Source of the DNA: Anaerococcus lactolyticus ATCC 51172
GTDB lineage: Bacteria; Bacillota; Clostridia; Tissierellales; Peptoniphilaceae
Assembly (NCBI RefSeq): GCF_000156575.1
Contig: NZ_GG666045.1
Coordinates: 316,350-380,349 of the forward strand
Direction: 5' to 3'
DNA length: 64,000 nucleotides
Shown in pieces: positions 44,243-52,970 of the stretch. Positions within the stretch are counted from its first letter, which is position 1. Every line of letters begins with the position of its first letter. The notes below the pieces were generated by a model. It made no database searches. It was not told the origin of the DNA and was given only the letters and a program-made list of their open reading frames with translations. The position numbers and the translations under genes are program-made.

Positions 44243-45040
44243 TTATAGTTGTTTACTAGCTATATAGACATATTTGTCGTCATTAAGTTCTGGTTTAATT
44301 TCCCAATTTGACCCCATAGAAATACTTTCACCTAATTTGTCGATGTAGTACATAATAATACCTGCATCAAGTAGGTTTGCATTTCCCTTATAATCTTCAA
44401 TGTATAGTTTGATTAAGTCATCAACAAGGAGAAATCTCCATGGTTGAGCATTATAGGCTGATGGTGCAAATCTTGCATAAGCGAAAATCTCATCTAGTCC
44501 TCTTTGTTCAAGATCTTCATTTGTTGCTTTATTTCCTAGATCATCAATAAATACAAATTCACCAATACCCTTTCTGTCATCAAACTGATGTTCTCTAACA
44601 GTTGTATCTACAGGATAGCCTATAGCTAGAAGTAAATTAACTTCTCCTTTTTCATAATTAAATACAGATTCTTTAATGTCTTCTCCTACATCTCCTACTG
44701 TAATCCAGCAGTTTCCGATGCCCATTTTGTCAAGCTCTGTTATTATTTCTTCTACTCCATAAGCTCCCTTAACTAAGCTTGCTGGGTCGTCATTTAAAGT
44801 GTTTAAAGCAAGATAAGCTGGAGCTTTTATCATTATTCCTTTGTATCCAGCCTTGCCATCGAGAGCCTTATAAACTGCTTCTCCATCAGTTTGAACTATA
44901 AAAGCAAGGTCATCCTTACCAAGCTTTATAATTTCAGAATCAATTATATTTTCAAGCTTTTCTAAATCGGCTTTTTTAAGATCCACATCCTTGAAATCTC
45001 TTGTTGAAGTTCTAGACTTTAAAAATTGTGTTGTAAGCAT
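44243..45040 (-). CDS. Nitroreductase family flavoprotein (TM1586-like)
   Basis: A 265-residue FMN protein. SRTSTRDFKDVDLKKADLEKL is the family N terminus with FMN-binding RxSxRxF, and FAPSAYNAQPWRFLL near residue 193 is the second FMN-binding motif. The family's two nitroreductase-fold halves are in one chain, as in TM1586-type proteins. GIGNCWITVGD lies in the middle. ATG 45040 is chosen because GGGGGA precedes it; an ATG at 45052 has none. The substrate is unknown. Confidence 0.82.
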   Translation of the reverse strand: MLTTQFLKSRTSTRDFKDVDLKKADLEKLENIIDSEIIKLGKDDLAFIVQTDGEAVYKALDGKAGYKGIMIKAPAYLALNTLNDDPASLVKGAYGVEEIITELDKMGIGNCWITVGDVGEDIKESVFNYEKGEVNLLLAIGYPVDTTVREHQFDDRKGIGEFVFIDDLGNKATNEDLEQRGLDEIFAYARFAPSAYNAQPWRFLLVDDLIKLYIEDYKGNANLLDAGIIMYYIDKLGESISMGSNWEIKPELNDDKYVYIASKQL

Positions 45041-45136
45041 ATATTCCCCCATATTTATATTCTACTGCTTCTATTATACTATACCTACATTCTATTTTAT
45101 CATATTTTTCAAAAAAATATATGGTATCATATTAAT

Positions 45137-46933
45137 ATGAAGCTAACTGACATACAAAATAGGGCAGCAAATTTTATAGATGGACCCTGTCTAGTCCTTG
45201 CAGTTCCAGGCGCGGGCAAGACTACAATGCTTCTAGAAAGAGTAAAAATTTTAAGTAAAATTACTTCTCCAAATAAAATATTAACCCTAACTTTTTCTAG
45301 AACCCAAGCTATAGATATGAATAACCGTTACACAGGTGACGATACAAATATCATGACCATTCATGCTTTTTGCTACCTTATTATTAGAAATTACCTAAAA
45401 AAATTTCATAGAGAGTTAAGATTATTAGAATCAACTGATACCTACAATAAATACGACTTAGTTAAACGTATATACCAGGATATTAATAATAAAAAGCCAT
45501 CTCGAGAAGATATTTTGAATTTTTTCACAGAAACATCTTACATGAAAAACGCTATGCTTGATGAGTCATATTTAAAAAAAGTTAGGATAAAAAATATTGA
45601 GAAAGTCTACCAAACCTATGAAAATTTCAAGAAAATAAATAACTACATAGATTTTGATGATATGCAAATCCTAGCTCTCAAGCTTCTGGAAGAAAACCCG
45701 AGGCTCCTAAAATCCATCCATCAAAAGTATGAATATTTTCAGCTAGATGAAGGCCAAGACACTTCCCTATTGCAATTTAAGATTCTAAAAGAAATTGTAA
45801 ACCTAAATAATAATTTTATGGTTGTTGCAGATGATGACCAGTCAATTTACTCTTTTAGAGCGGCTGATCCTGAGTATCTTTTAAATTTTACGGCCTATTA
45901 TCCTAGGGCTGAAATCATAATCATGAACGAAAATCATAGGTCAAGCAAAAATATTTCGACTCTTGCAGGAAATTTTATTAAAGAAAATAAATTTCGCTAT
46001 GAGAAAGAAATCATTAGCAAAAAAGATATGGGGGATAAAATTATTATTAAAACCCTACACGATTCCTATGATCAATACAATTTTATAAGAAAAAATATTG
46101 ATAACGACAAAACCAACGCAATTTTATTTAGGAATAATATCTCAGCTATAAACCTTGTCAGTTTCTTACTTGAAGATGGGATTGATTTTTCTATAAATGA
46201 TGATTTCCTAGATTTCTTCAAATCTCAAATTATAGATGATATATTCGATATAATCAAATTTTCTGAGGATTTTAATAACGTAAGCGCCTTTGAAAATATT
46301 TATTATAAGATAAAAACATTTATCAAAAAGACGGAGATTGAAAAACTAAATACCAAGCCTCTTAACCAAGATGTCTTTGATTTTTTTTATAACTTTATAG
46401 ACTATGATAGAAAAAATTCTCTATATGACATAGAAAAAAAGCTAAAGCACTTAAGAAACCTTCCCCTATCGAGGAAAATTTCCTACATTTACAAATATAT
46501 GGGCTATAAAGAATACGCCTCCCTAAAGGCAAATAAGTTTGCAGAAGAAGTTATTAACAAGGATTTATTTATTGAAAGTCTGATAAATTTCACCCAGGAC
46601 CTTGAAACAATAGAAGATTTTGATAAGAAAGTTTTGAGCCTTAAGAAAAAAATTAAAATGATTAACAAGTCTAGCATCATCCTTCAAACTATCCACAGGT
46701 CTAAGGGACTCGAGTATGATAAGGTCTTCGTGGTCGATTTAAATAAAAATGAATTTCCTATAATCGACTACGAAAAAGATCCAATAAAAAACTTAGAAGA
46801 AGAAAGAAGGGTTTTTTATGTAGCTATGACCAGGGCTAGGGATAATTTATACATCCTAGCAACCAAAAAGAGAAATAATAAAAAAGCCTTGCCTTCTGAA
46901 TTTTTCACAAGAATAAAATATTTAAACAAATAA
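45137..46933 (+). CDS. UvrD/PcrA-like superfamily 1 helicase, short form
   Basis: A 598-residue SF1A helicase. Motifs in order: AVPGAGKTTMLLERV (I), LTLTFSRTQA (Ia), FQLDEGQDTSLLQF (II, DExQ), VADDDQSIYSFRAADP (III), MNENHRSS (IV), QTIHRSKGLEYDKVFV (V) and EERRVFYVAMTRARDNLYI (VI). It is about 130 residues shorter than PcrA, mostly in the 1B and 2B subdomains and the C terminus, and has no AddAB nuclease domain. The first ATG of the family start (MKLTDIQNRAANF) has no ribosome-binding site upstream. It stands alone between terminators. Its exact role in repair is unknown. Confidence 0.88.
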   Translation: MKLTDIQNRAANFIDGPCLVLAVPGAGKTTMLLERVKILSKITSPNKILTLTFSRTQAIDMNNRYTGDDTNIMTIHAFCYLIIRNYLKKFHRELRLLESTDTYNKYDLVKRIYQDINNKKPSREDILNFFTETSYMKNAMLDESYLKKVRIKNIEKVYQTYENFKKINNYIDFDDMQILALKLLEENPRLLKSIHQKYEYFQLDEGQDTSLLQFKILKEIVNLNNNFMVVADDDQSIYSFRAADPEYLLNFTAYYPRAEIIIMNENHRSSKNISTLAGNFIKENKFRYEKEIISKKDMGDKIIIKTLHDSYDQYNFIRKNIDNDKTNAILFRNNISAINLVSFLLEDGIDFSINDDFLDFFKSQIIDDIFDIIKFSEDFNNVSAFENIYYKIKTFIKKTEIEKLNTKPLNQDVFDFFYNFIDYDRKNSLYDIEKKLKHLRNLPLSRKISYIYKYMGYKEYASLKANKFAEEVINKDLFIESLINFTQDLETIEDFDKKVLSLKKKIKMINKSSIILQTIHRSKGLEYDKVFVVDLNKNEFPIIDYEKDPIKNLEEERRVFYVAMTRARDNLYILATKKRNNKKALPSEFFTRIKYLNK

Positions 46934-46963
46934 AAAATCGTCCTTTAGCATGGGCGATTTTTT
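46932..46963 (+). terminator. Bidirectional terminator between the helicase and folC
   Basis: AAAAAATCGTCC, 8-base loop, GGGCGATTTTTT, with one G-T pair in the stem. It serves the helicase (plus) and folC (minus). Confidence 0.8.
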
Positions 46964-46976
46964 ATAATATGATTTC

Positions 46977-48251
46977 TTATTTTTCCATATAGGATAAAAT
47001 TTTTCCGATAAGGTACAAGGACCCACACCAAAGAACTAAGTCTTTATCCTTGGCTTCTTTTAAAGAAAATTCAAAGGCTTGCTTGTTATTTTCAATTACA
47101 TGAATGTCTGAGGCATAAGCTTTTGCTTCTTCGTCTATTATTTGTGTATCAAGCGCCCTTGGATTGTCATCAATATGGGTTATGATAAGTTCATCAGCAA
47201 GACCTGCAATCTTTCTTATAATATCTTTATGGTCCTTATCTTTTAGGATTGAAAAACCTACTATTAACTTGTCATAATCAAACTTTTTAAGACTAGCTAA
47301 TAAGGCGTCAATTGATTCTTTATTATGGGAACCATCTAAGAGCACTCGTGGATTTGTAGAAACCAAGTCAACTCTACCTGGATTGTAGGTTTCTCTTATC
47401 CCCTCTTTGATATCATCTTCGCTGAGGTTGAAGTCTTTTTTGAAATAATCTAAAACCATAAGGGCAAGGCTTGCATTATAGATTTGATGCTCACCCCTAA
47501 GACTTGTTTGTAAATCCTTGTACGACTTAAAATCAAAAGTATTTCCAAAATCAGAAAAATCTTTTATATTTATTTCATCTTTTTTGAAGGTGAAAAGTTG
47601 AGCTTGCTCGGCAATTGATTTCTCTTTTATAACCCTAAAAGCTTCTTCACTTGTTTGTGGATAGACAAATACAGGTCGGTTCTTTTTGATAATTCCTGCC
47701 TTATTAGCTGCAATTTCTTCAATAGTAGATCCCAAAACATTCATATGGTCCATTGAGATAGAACAAATCACAGATGCAAGTGGACTTTTTATAATATTAG
47801 TAGAATCAAGACTGCCACCTAATCCAACTTCAATCACAGCAACATCTACCTTCTGCTCATAAAAATAAAGATATACCATGGCTGTTAAAAATTCAAAATA
47901 AGTTATGTGGTAACCTTCTTCATCACATTGTTCTGCAACAGGACGAATCCTATCCATAAGATTGCAAAAATCTTCATTACTTATATCTACACCATTAATT
48001 GAAATTTCCTCATTTATCCTAACCATATAAGGTGAAGTGAAAATCCCACATTTAACTTTTTTAGAAAGGACATTTGCAAGCATCTTTGCAGTAGAGCCTT
48101 TACCATTTGTGCCCGCAACGTGGATAGTTTTTATCTTGTCTTGAGGATTGTCAAAGGCTTCCATAACTTTTCTTATATTTCTAAGGGTGTGATCTTCGCC
48201 AGAAGATCCCCTCCCATATAGATAATCTAAATAATCGTCAAAATTTTTCAT
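46977..48251 (-). CDS. folC: Folylpolyglutamate synthase / dihydrofolate synthase
   Basis: A 424-residue Mur-ligase-like enzyme that adds glutamate to folates. HVAGTNGKGSTAKMLANVL is the P-loop (about 43-61), GIFTSPYMVRINEEISING the folate-binding loop, VAVIEVGLGGSLDSTNII and DHMNVLGSTIEEIAANKAGIIK the central motifs, split here only for citation, and VLLDGSHNKESIDALL the C-terminal motif. No other folate genes are near. Confidence 0.95.
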   Translation of the reverse strand: MKNFDDYLDYLYGRGSSGEDHTLRNIRKVMEAFDNPQDKIKTIHVAGTNGKGSTAKMLANVLSKKVKCGIFTSPYMVRINEEISINGVDISNEDFCNLMDRIRPVAEQCDEEGYHITYFEFLTAMVYLYFYEQKVDVAVIEVGLGGSLDSTNIIKSPLASVICSISMDHMNVLGSTIEEIAANKAGIIKKNRPVFVYPQTSEEAFRVIKEKSIAEQAQLFTFKKDEINIKDFSDFGNTFDFKSYKDLQTSLRGEHQIYNASLALMVLDYFKKDFNLSEDDIKEGIRETYNPGRVDLVSTNPRVLLDGSHNKESIDALLASLKKFDYDKLIVGFSILKDKDHKDIIRKIAGLADELIITHIDDNPRALDTQIIDEEAKAYASDIHVIENNKQAFEFSLKEAKDKDLVLWCGSLYLIGKILSYMEK

Positions 48252-48277
48252 ATTTCCTCCAGAAACTTTATAAGTTT

Positions 48278-48297
48278 ATTTTACCATATGTTATAAT
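48278..48297. promoter_or_regulatory. Overlapping divergent -10 boxes of folC and the DUF1624 gene
   Basis: In a 62-bp gap, plus strand TGTTATAAT (-10 at 48292-48297) points to the DUF1624 gene, and minus strand TGGTAAAAT (plus 48278-48286) points to folC. Both have the TGn extension. The plus-strand leader would be only about 10 nt, barely containing the GGGAGGAG site. Confidence 0.55.
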
Positions 48298-48313
48298 AAA
48301 GGGAGGAGATTTT

Positions 48314-49021
48314 ATGAAAAGAATACAAATAATTGATACTGTTAGAGGCCTTACCATAATTTCTATGGTCCTCTTCCACTTATTTTACAATATAAATTAC
48401 TTTTGGGCCCTAGATTTTTATAACGAAACTGTTTTTAATAGGATTTGGCAACTGTCAATTGCTTTATCATTTTTTCTCATTTCGGGGATGACTTCTAGCT
48501 TTTTAAATCCTAGAAATAATATAAAAAGGGGAATTTTTACAAGTCTAATTGGTTTTGCAATAACTTTCATCACTTATATTTTTGCCAAAGACCAACTAAT
48601 AATCTGGGGAGTTTTAAATGGACTTGGCCTATCAATGATAATTGCTGGCCTATTACAAAAGTCAATTAGCCCTAGGCTTTGGCCGTTATTTATACTAGCC
48701 TTTGCATTTTCCTACAAAATTCCAGCTGGACTTTTATGGGAAAATAGTTTTTTTAATGGTCTTTACCAAATGAATTTATTTCCTATAGGCTTTCCGTCAT
48801 TTGACTTTTATTCAAATGACTACTTTCCATTAATTCCTTGGCTATTCGCCTTTTTGGCTGGACTTTCTCTGGGGAAATATTTACATAAGAAAAACTTTTT
48901 CAACTTTGACGTCAAAGAAAATTTCCTTGCAAAAATCGGAAGACATTCGATGCTTATTTACATCACCCACCAAATAATCCTCTATCCCTTGGTTAGCCTA
49001 ATCTATAAGTTAACTTTGTGA
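48314..49021 (+). CDS. DUF1624 membrane protein (heparan-alpha-glucosaminide acetyltransferase-like domain)
   Basis: A 235-residue protein with about seven membrane helices. KRIQIIDTVRGLTIISMVLFHL is the family N terminus, with the D-x-x-R-G and the helix histidine (LFHL); PRNNIKRGIF lies between helices 2 and 3; PWLFAFLAGLSLG and the C-terminal LIYITHQIIL are typical of the acyltransferase-3-like fold. This family is related to HGSNAT, which moves acetyl groups across a membrane. Substrate unknown; modification of an envelope sugar is possible. A strong GGAGG site precedes it. Confidence 0.8.
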   Translation: MKRIQIIDTVRGLTIISMVLFHLFYNINYFWALDFYNETVFNRIWQLSIALSFFLISGMTSSFLNPRNNIKRGIFTSLIGFAITFITYIFAKDQLIIWGVLNGLGLSMIIAGLLQKSISPRLWPLFILAFAFSYKIPAGLLWENSFFNGLYQMNLFPIGFPSFDFYSNDYFPLIPWLFAFLAGLSLGKYLHKKNFFNFDVKENFLAKIGRHSMLIYITHQIILYPLVSLIYKLTL

Positions 49022-49034
49022 TGTAAGTTTATTT

Positions 49035-49065
49035 TTGTCCATATAGGCTTATAATAATATACAAT
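49035..49065 (+). promoter_or_regulatory. Possible promoter of the small membrane protein
   Basis: TTGTCC (49035-49040) followed after 17 bp by TATACA or after 19 bp by TACAAT, about 40 bp before the ATG at 49104. Confidence 0.4.
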
Positions 49066-49103
49066 TAAATACAAGAACAGAAAATTTAAGTGGAGGAAAA
49101 TTT

Positions 49104-49235
49104 ATGGACCGTATAAAAAAATATAAAGAGCACTACCCAGCATCTTATTTTATACTTGCATCTATCATAACCCTCGTTCTAGTTTATAAGTTTGGTTATG
49201 CAATAGGAAAATTTGTAGCACATCTTGGATTATAA
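49104..49235 (+). CDS. Small single-pass membrane protein, 43 residues
   Basis: A short reading frame with a strong ribosome-binding site (GGAGG, 8 bases before ATG). The product begins MDRIKKYKEHYPAS, then one hydrophobic helix (about residues 15-36, YFILASIITLVLVYKFGYAI) and ends GKFVAHLGL. A basic N terminus with one membrane span predicts N-in topology. It follows the DUF1624 gene on the same strand and is closed by a terminator 35 bp later. I do not recognise a family. The site, promoter-like boxes and terminator make it a likely real gene. Confidence 0.62.
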   Translation: MDRIKKYKEHYPASYFILASIITLVLVYKFGYAIGKFVAHLGL

Positions 49236-49270
49236 CTATTACTTTAAGATATTAAGTTAAAAATACTAAT

Positions 49271-49310
49271 AAAAATGCCCTTAGAATCTATATTCCAAGA
49301 GCATTTTTTT
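49271..49310 (+). terminator. Bidirectional terminator
   Basis: AAAAATGC, CTTAGAAT against ATTCCAAG with one mismatch, GCATTTTTTT. It serves the small membrane protein on the plus strand and the DUF4230 gene on the minus strand. Confidence 0.82.
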
Positions 49311-49905
49311 AGTTAAATTCAATTGTATATTCTTCTAATAAAGGATTTATTTTTAAAATTTCTTCTATAGCTTCCTTGGTTTTCTTATCTGCTTCCTCCA
49401 AGAATCCTTTCTCCTCTAAATTTTTTTCTACTTTTTTCATTTCATCTTTCCTAAAATCAGAAAAATCCTTCACTTCCAATTGATTAAATATAGAATTTTT
49501 TTCGTCAAAAATTGTTAATGAATTTTCATCGATTACATGGTTAAGGATTTCTGCTTTAGGTACTTGGATACTAATTTTTTTATCCTCCTTATTTAAGGTG
49601 ACCTGAATATCATTTAGGTTTATCCCAGCATTAACCTCTCCATCATAAGATATTATAAATTTCTTTTGGGTAAAAGGTAATTTTATACCGTAGAATTCAG
49701 CTTGATTTTCAAAAGAACCTACATTTGTGTATTTATACTTAAGTGTAGTTAATTCCTTGACTGAGAGGATTTGATTTTTAATTATTTCTGATGAAATTTT
49801 TGTTTCTGAATTTTTAAGACTACTTTTCATTCCAAAAAAGTATGAAGCAAAAATTAAAATCACAGCTGTAAACAATCCAAGAATTAATTTCTTAGCTTTT
49901 TTCAT
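49309..49905 (-). CDS. DUF4230 domain protein, membrane-anchored
   Basis: A 198-residue protein with an N-terminal membrane anchor (residues 7-25, LILGLFTAVILIFASYFFG). Outside it, IKNQILSVKELTTLKYKYTNVG, then KKFIISYDGEVNAGINLNDI and ISIQVPKAEILNHVIDENSL match the DUF4230 family (E-L-x-T-x-x-Y, strands of a beta-rich domain). A charged helix closes it (FRKDEMKKVEKNLEEKG). The function of the family is unknown. It follows trmB with a 56-bp gap and has its own ribosome-binding site (AGGGGAG). Confidence 0.78.
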   Translation of the reverse strand: MKKAKKLILGLFTAVILIFASYFFGMKSSLKNSETKISSEIIKNQILSVKELTTLKYKYTNVGSFENQAEFYGIKLPFTQKKFIISYDGEVNAGINLNDIQVTLNKEDKKISIQVPKAEILNHVIDENSLTIFDEKNSIFNQLEVKDFSDFRKDEMKKVEKNLEEKGFLEEADKKTKEAIEEILKINPLLEEYTIEFN

Positions 49906-49961
49906 TTTATCTCCCCTTTTTATTAATTTATGGTAACTTTACCTTATTTTATTGAAAATGT

Positions 49962-50588
49962 CTATTTAAATTTAGCTTTTACATAAAAAATCGGCATATT
50001 CTTATTTCTAAATTTTCTTTCATATTCTGTTACAATAGACTTTTCTTCGGCAAGATTTCTATTAACCTCTATTATTTCCATGCCAAATTCTTGAAAATAT
50101 GCTAAAGATCCTTCAAAAAAATCTTCGTTATCGGTTTTTAACTCTAGCTCTGCTCCATTTTTACAAATAACTTGGTATAATTTTAGAAAATTTTGGTGAG
50201 AAAGCCTTCTCTTGTTGTGGCGTTTTTTAGGCCATGGAGTAGAAAAATTTAGATAAAGCTTTGAAATCTCATTTTGTTTAAACATATCTAGGAGGTCTTC
50301 AGCCTTGCCAACAATCCCATATACATTTGTTAACTCGTTTTCTTCAATCTTTCTACAGGCAGCTACGAAGGCGTTTGTATTCATTTCCAAAGCCAGAAAA
50401 TTTTTATTAGTTTCGTTTATTGCCTTACCTACAATAAATTCCCCCTTGCCAGCTCCTATCTCTAATTCTATTTCATTGTTATTTTTAAATAAGTCTTTCC
50501 AAGAACCCTTATGATTTTCTGGATCAAAAATAATGTATGGGCTCTCTTGCATGGTTGGGATTGCGTGTGGTTTGTGTCTTAATCTCAT
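49962..50588 (-). CDS. trmB: tRNA (guanine46-N7)-methyltransferase
   Basis: A 208-residue SAM enzyme that makes m7G46 in tRNA. The N terminus MRLRHKPHAIPTMQESPYII is the family's RxR/K start, IELEIGAGKGEFIVGKA the SAM motif I, YLNFSTPWPKKRHNKRRL the catalytic PWP motif (usual DPWPK-rRH), and FLKLYQVICKNGAELELKTDN the next conserved block. The usual aspartate before PWP is serine or threonine here (FSTPWPKKRH), as in other Firmicutes. It follows the degV terminator. Confidence 0.94.
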   Translation of the reverse strand: MRLRHKPHAIPTMQESPYIIFDPENHKGSWKDLFKNNNEIELEIGAGKGEFIVGKAINETNKNFLALEMNTNAFVAACRKIEENELTNVYGIVGKAEDLLDMFKQNEISKLYLNFSTPWPKKRHNKRRLSHQNFLKLYQVICKNGAELELKTDNEDFFEGSLAYFQEFGMEIIEVNRNLAEEKSIVTEYERKFRNKNMPIFYVKAKFK

Positions 50589-50600
50589 AATTTACCTCAT

Positions 50601-50628
50601 AAAAAAAAGAAAGTCGCCTTTAGCGACT
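50601..50628 (-). terminator. Terminator of degV
   Basis: Minus strand AGTCGC, loop TAAA, GCGACT, TTCTTTTTTTT. It lies 5 bp after the degV stop and just before the trmB ribosome-binding site. Confidence 0.82.
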
Positions 50629-50632
50629 GTCC

Positions 50633-51520
50633 CTATATAGTTTTTTCCTCGCCCCAAAAACCTGCACCAACTGTACCTGGTCCTAGGTGGGCACCTACTG
50701 TAGTTCCAATTTCGTGGATACTTATGTTGCCTTTATAATCTGGCAAAAGTTCTTTTAGAATTGATTTTAATTCTTCAGCATCTTCCTTTGAATGAGTATG
50801 AACTATAAAAATCTCATTTAGATATGGAAAATCTTTTATTAACCTATTAGAAATCTGCTTAGCAAGAGATTTCATAGCCTTTTTCTTTGTTCTAATCTTA
50901 TCCCTTACAACAAGTTTTCCTTCAAGGTTTACTTCTATAATAGGACAAATATTTAGAAGATTTCCAAAGGAACCTGCTGCTTTTGATAATCTTCCACCCC
51001 TGACTAAATATGTAAGGTCAGATGTAAAAAATAAAGCATTAACATTAACTCTATTTTTTGTAGCCCATTGATAAACCTCATCAATAGTCTTACCTTCATT
51101 TCTTTGCTCATTTAGAGCAAGAAGCAAAACACCTTGGCAAGCAGTAGCTGTCAAACTATCTAAAATTAAGATTTTTCTTTCAGGATATTTTGTCTCTAAC
51201 TCTTTTTTTGCCATCAGTGCTTGTTGGTACTCACCTGTAATTCCAGATGATAAGCACATATGGAGGATATCCTTACCTTCCTTAAGCAAATCTTCAAAAT
51301 AATTTATATATCTAACATAGGTGATTTGGCTTGTTGTTGCCACCGCACCATCTATCATAGCCTGATAGAAATCATCTAGCGAAAGAGTTTTTCCTAAATC
51401 ATCCATATACTCTTTACCATCAATCTGGTAAGGAAAACTAATCCATTTTATATTTTCTTTTTCTAGCTCTTCCCTACTAATGTCAACAGTCGAAGTAGCA
51501 CTTAGTATAAAATCACTCAT
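50633..51520 (-). CDS. DegV family fatty-acid-binding protein (FakB-like)
   Basis: A 295-residue protein of the DegV family, whose members bind one fatty acid and, as FakB, present it to the FakA kinase. FILSATSTVDISREELEKENI is the N terminus; ATTSQITYVRYINYFEDLL and HMCLSSGITGEYQQALMAKK hold the serine and threonine that bind the acyl carboxylate; LVRGGRLSKAAGSFGNLLNI and the C-terminal EIGTTVGAHLGPGTVGAGFW close the fold. A FakA-like gene is at 27229-28797, so the pair could work together on exogenous fatty acids. Confidence 0.88.
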   Translation of the reverse strand: MSDFILSATSTVDISREELEKENIKWISFPYQIDGKEYMDDLGKTLSLDDFYQAMIDGAVATTSQITYVRYINYFEDLLKEGKDILHMCLSSGITGEYQQALMAKKELETKYPERKILILDSLTATACQGVLLLALNEQRNEGKTIDEVYQWATKNRVNVNALFFTSDLTYLVRGGRLSKAAGSFGNLLNICPIIEVNLEGKLVVRDKIRTKKKAMKSLAKQISNRLIKDFPYLNEIFIVHTHSKEDAEELKSILKELLPDYKGNISIHEIGTTVGAHLGPGTVGAGFWGEEKTI

Positions 51521-51546
51521 ATTTACCTCTCATAAGTCCAAATAAC

Positions 51547-51574
51547 ATCATACTTTTTATTAATAGAAATTCAA
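51547..51574 (-). promoter_or_regulatory. Promoter of degV
   Basis: Minus strand TTGAAT (plus 51569-51574), 16-bp spacer, TATGAT (plus 51547-51552). The -35 overlaps the brnQ stop codon. Confidence 0.55.
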
Positions 51575-52914
51575 TTTCTAATAAACTTCTTATCAATTAA
51601 TAGACCTACGATAAAGGCAATAACAGCTGGCATAACCCAAGCAAAACCTATTTCATAACCCGGAAGGCTATTGTTAGCAAAATCTAAGATCTTAACTACC
51701 ATAGGTGCTTTACTAATAAAGTCTGGAGTTGTTTTTAAGAAATCCAAAAAAGCAAAAGCTGCTGTTACTCCAAGACTTATCTGGTAAACAAATTTTCTCT
51801 TCCCCATAAAAATAGAAATAATAGAAACAACTATTAATACTATCGATATTGGATAAATGAACATTAATACTGGCAATGACAAAGTAATAATTTGTTTTAA
51901 TCCAAGGTTTGCTATCAATAGTGAAACTAAGGAAAATATTACACAATATGTCTTATAGGAAAGCTTGTTTTTTAACATCTCTTCAAACATTTCTGAACAT
52001 GCTGAAACAAGACCAATCGCTGTTTTTAAGCAAGCAAGAAATACTATTATTGATAAAAGTATATGACCAAGACTACCTAAGTAATGCTCAGATATTTGTG
52101 ATAAAATTACCGCACCATTTTCGAAATCATCTAGGATATTTGCAGACGCACCACCCATAAATGAAAGCCCAGTGTAAATAATTGACATAGCAAATAGACA
52201 AACCAAACCTGATTTTAAGGTTTCAAGTGCCATTGACTTTTTATCTGTCACTCCCAAGTCCTTAATACTAGAAATTATTATAATAGCAAAGGCTAGTCCA
52301 GCTGGTGCATCTAAGGTATTATAGCCATCGACAAATCCAACTGCGAGAGCATTTGACCCATACTTAGGAGTTGGCAAATTCATACCAACTGGTCCCATAG
52401 GTTTAAAAATTGTAGAAATTAATAAAATTGATAACAAAATTAAAAATAAGGGGGTCATAAACTTACCAATGGTATCAATTAGTTTTGCTTTTTTAATTGA
52501 AAAATACAAAACTAGAGCAAAAAATACCAAGGAGAATATTAAAAGGCCAAAAGAATTATAAAAACTCTCGTTTCCTTCAAATATTACTTCATAAGTTGTA
52601 GTTGCTGTTCTTGGAATGGCAAAGCCAGGACCTATTGTTAAGTATAATAGTGTTGTAAAAAAGTAAGCAAATTTACTTCCTGCTGCCTTTGATAGGTCAA
52701 ATAAACTTTCACTATCACTTGCCGCAGTTGCAACAACAGCAAGGATAGGTAGACTTACTGCCGATAACAAAAATCCAATTGTTACTAATGAAATATTGGC
52801 TCCAGATCTTTGGCCAAGTTCTAAGGGGAAGATTAAGTTTCCAGCACCAAAGAATAAGCCAAAAAGTAAGGAGCCAATTAATAAGTTTTCTGATAAAGTT
52901 AATTTTTTTCTCAT
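51571..52914 (-). CDS. brnQ: Branched-chain amino acid transport system II carrier protein
   Basis: A 447-residue cation-coupled symporter for leucine, isoleucine and valine. About twelve membrane helices are visible. LIGSLLFGLFFGAGNLIFPLELGQ near residue 14 is the family signature (GAGNLIFP), and GPGFAIPRTATTTYE near 95 is the second. ALAVGFVDGYNTLDAPAGLAFA is the third. It duplicates the task of the livJHMGF system in this window but has no T-box; a plain promoter lies upstream. Confidence 0.94.
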   Translation of the reverse strand: MRKKLTLSENLLIGSLLFGLFFGAGNLIFPLELGQRSGANISLVTIGFLLSAVSLPILAVVATAASDSESLFDLSKAAGSKFAYFFTTLLYLTIGPGFAIPRTATTTYEVIFEGNESFYNSFGLLIFSLVFFALVLYFSIKKAKLIDTIGKFMTPLFLILLSILLISTIFKPMGPVGMNLPTPKYGSNALAVGFVDGYNTLDAPAGLAFAIIIISSIKDLGVTDKKSMALETLKSGLVCLFAMSIIYTGLSFMGGASANILDDFENGAVILSQISEHYLGSLGHILLSIIVFLACLKTAIGLVSACSEMFEEMLKNKLSYKTYCVIFSLVSLLIANLGLKQIITLSLPVLMFIYPISIVLIVVSIISIFMGKRKFVYQISLGVTAAFAFLDFLKTTPDFISKAPMVVKILDFANNSLPGYEIGFAWVMPAVIAFIVGLLIDKKFIRN

Positions 52915-52937
52915 ATCTAACCCCTAAAGTTTTTTAT

Positions 52938-52966
52938 ATGATACACCTTTATCAGTTAATCTGCAA
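52938..52966 (-). promoter_or_regulatory. Promoter of brnQ
   Basis: Minus strand TTGCAG (plus 52961-52966), 17-bp spacer, TATCAT (plus 52938-52943). The leader is about 16 nt. Confidence 0.5.
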
Positions 52967-52970
52967 TTAC

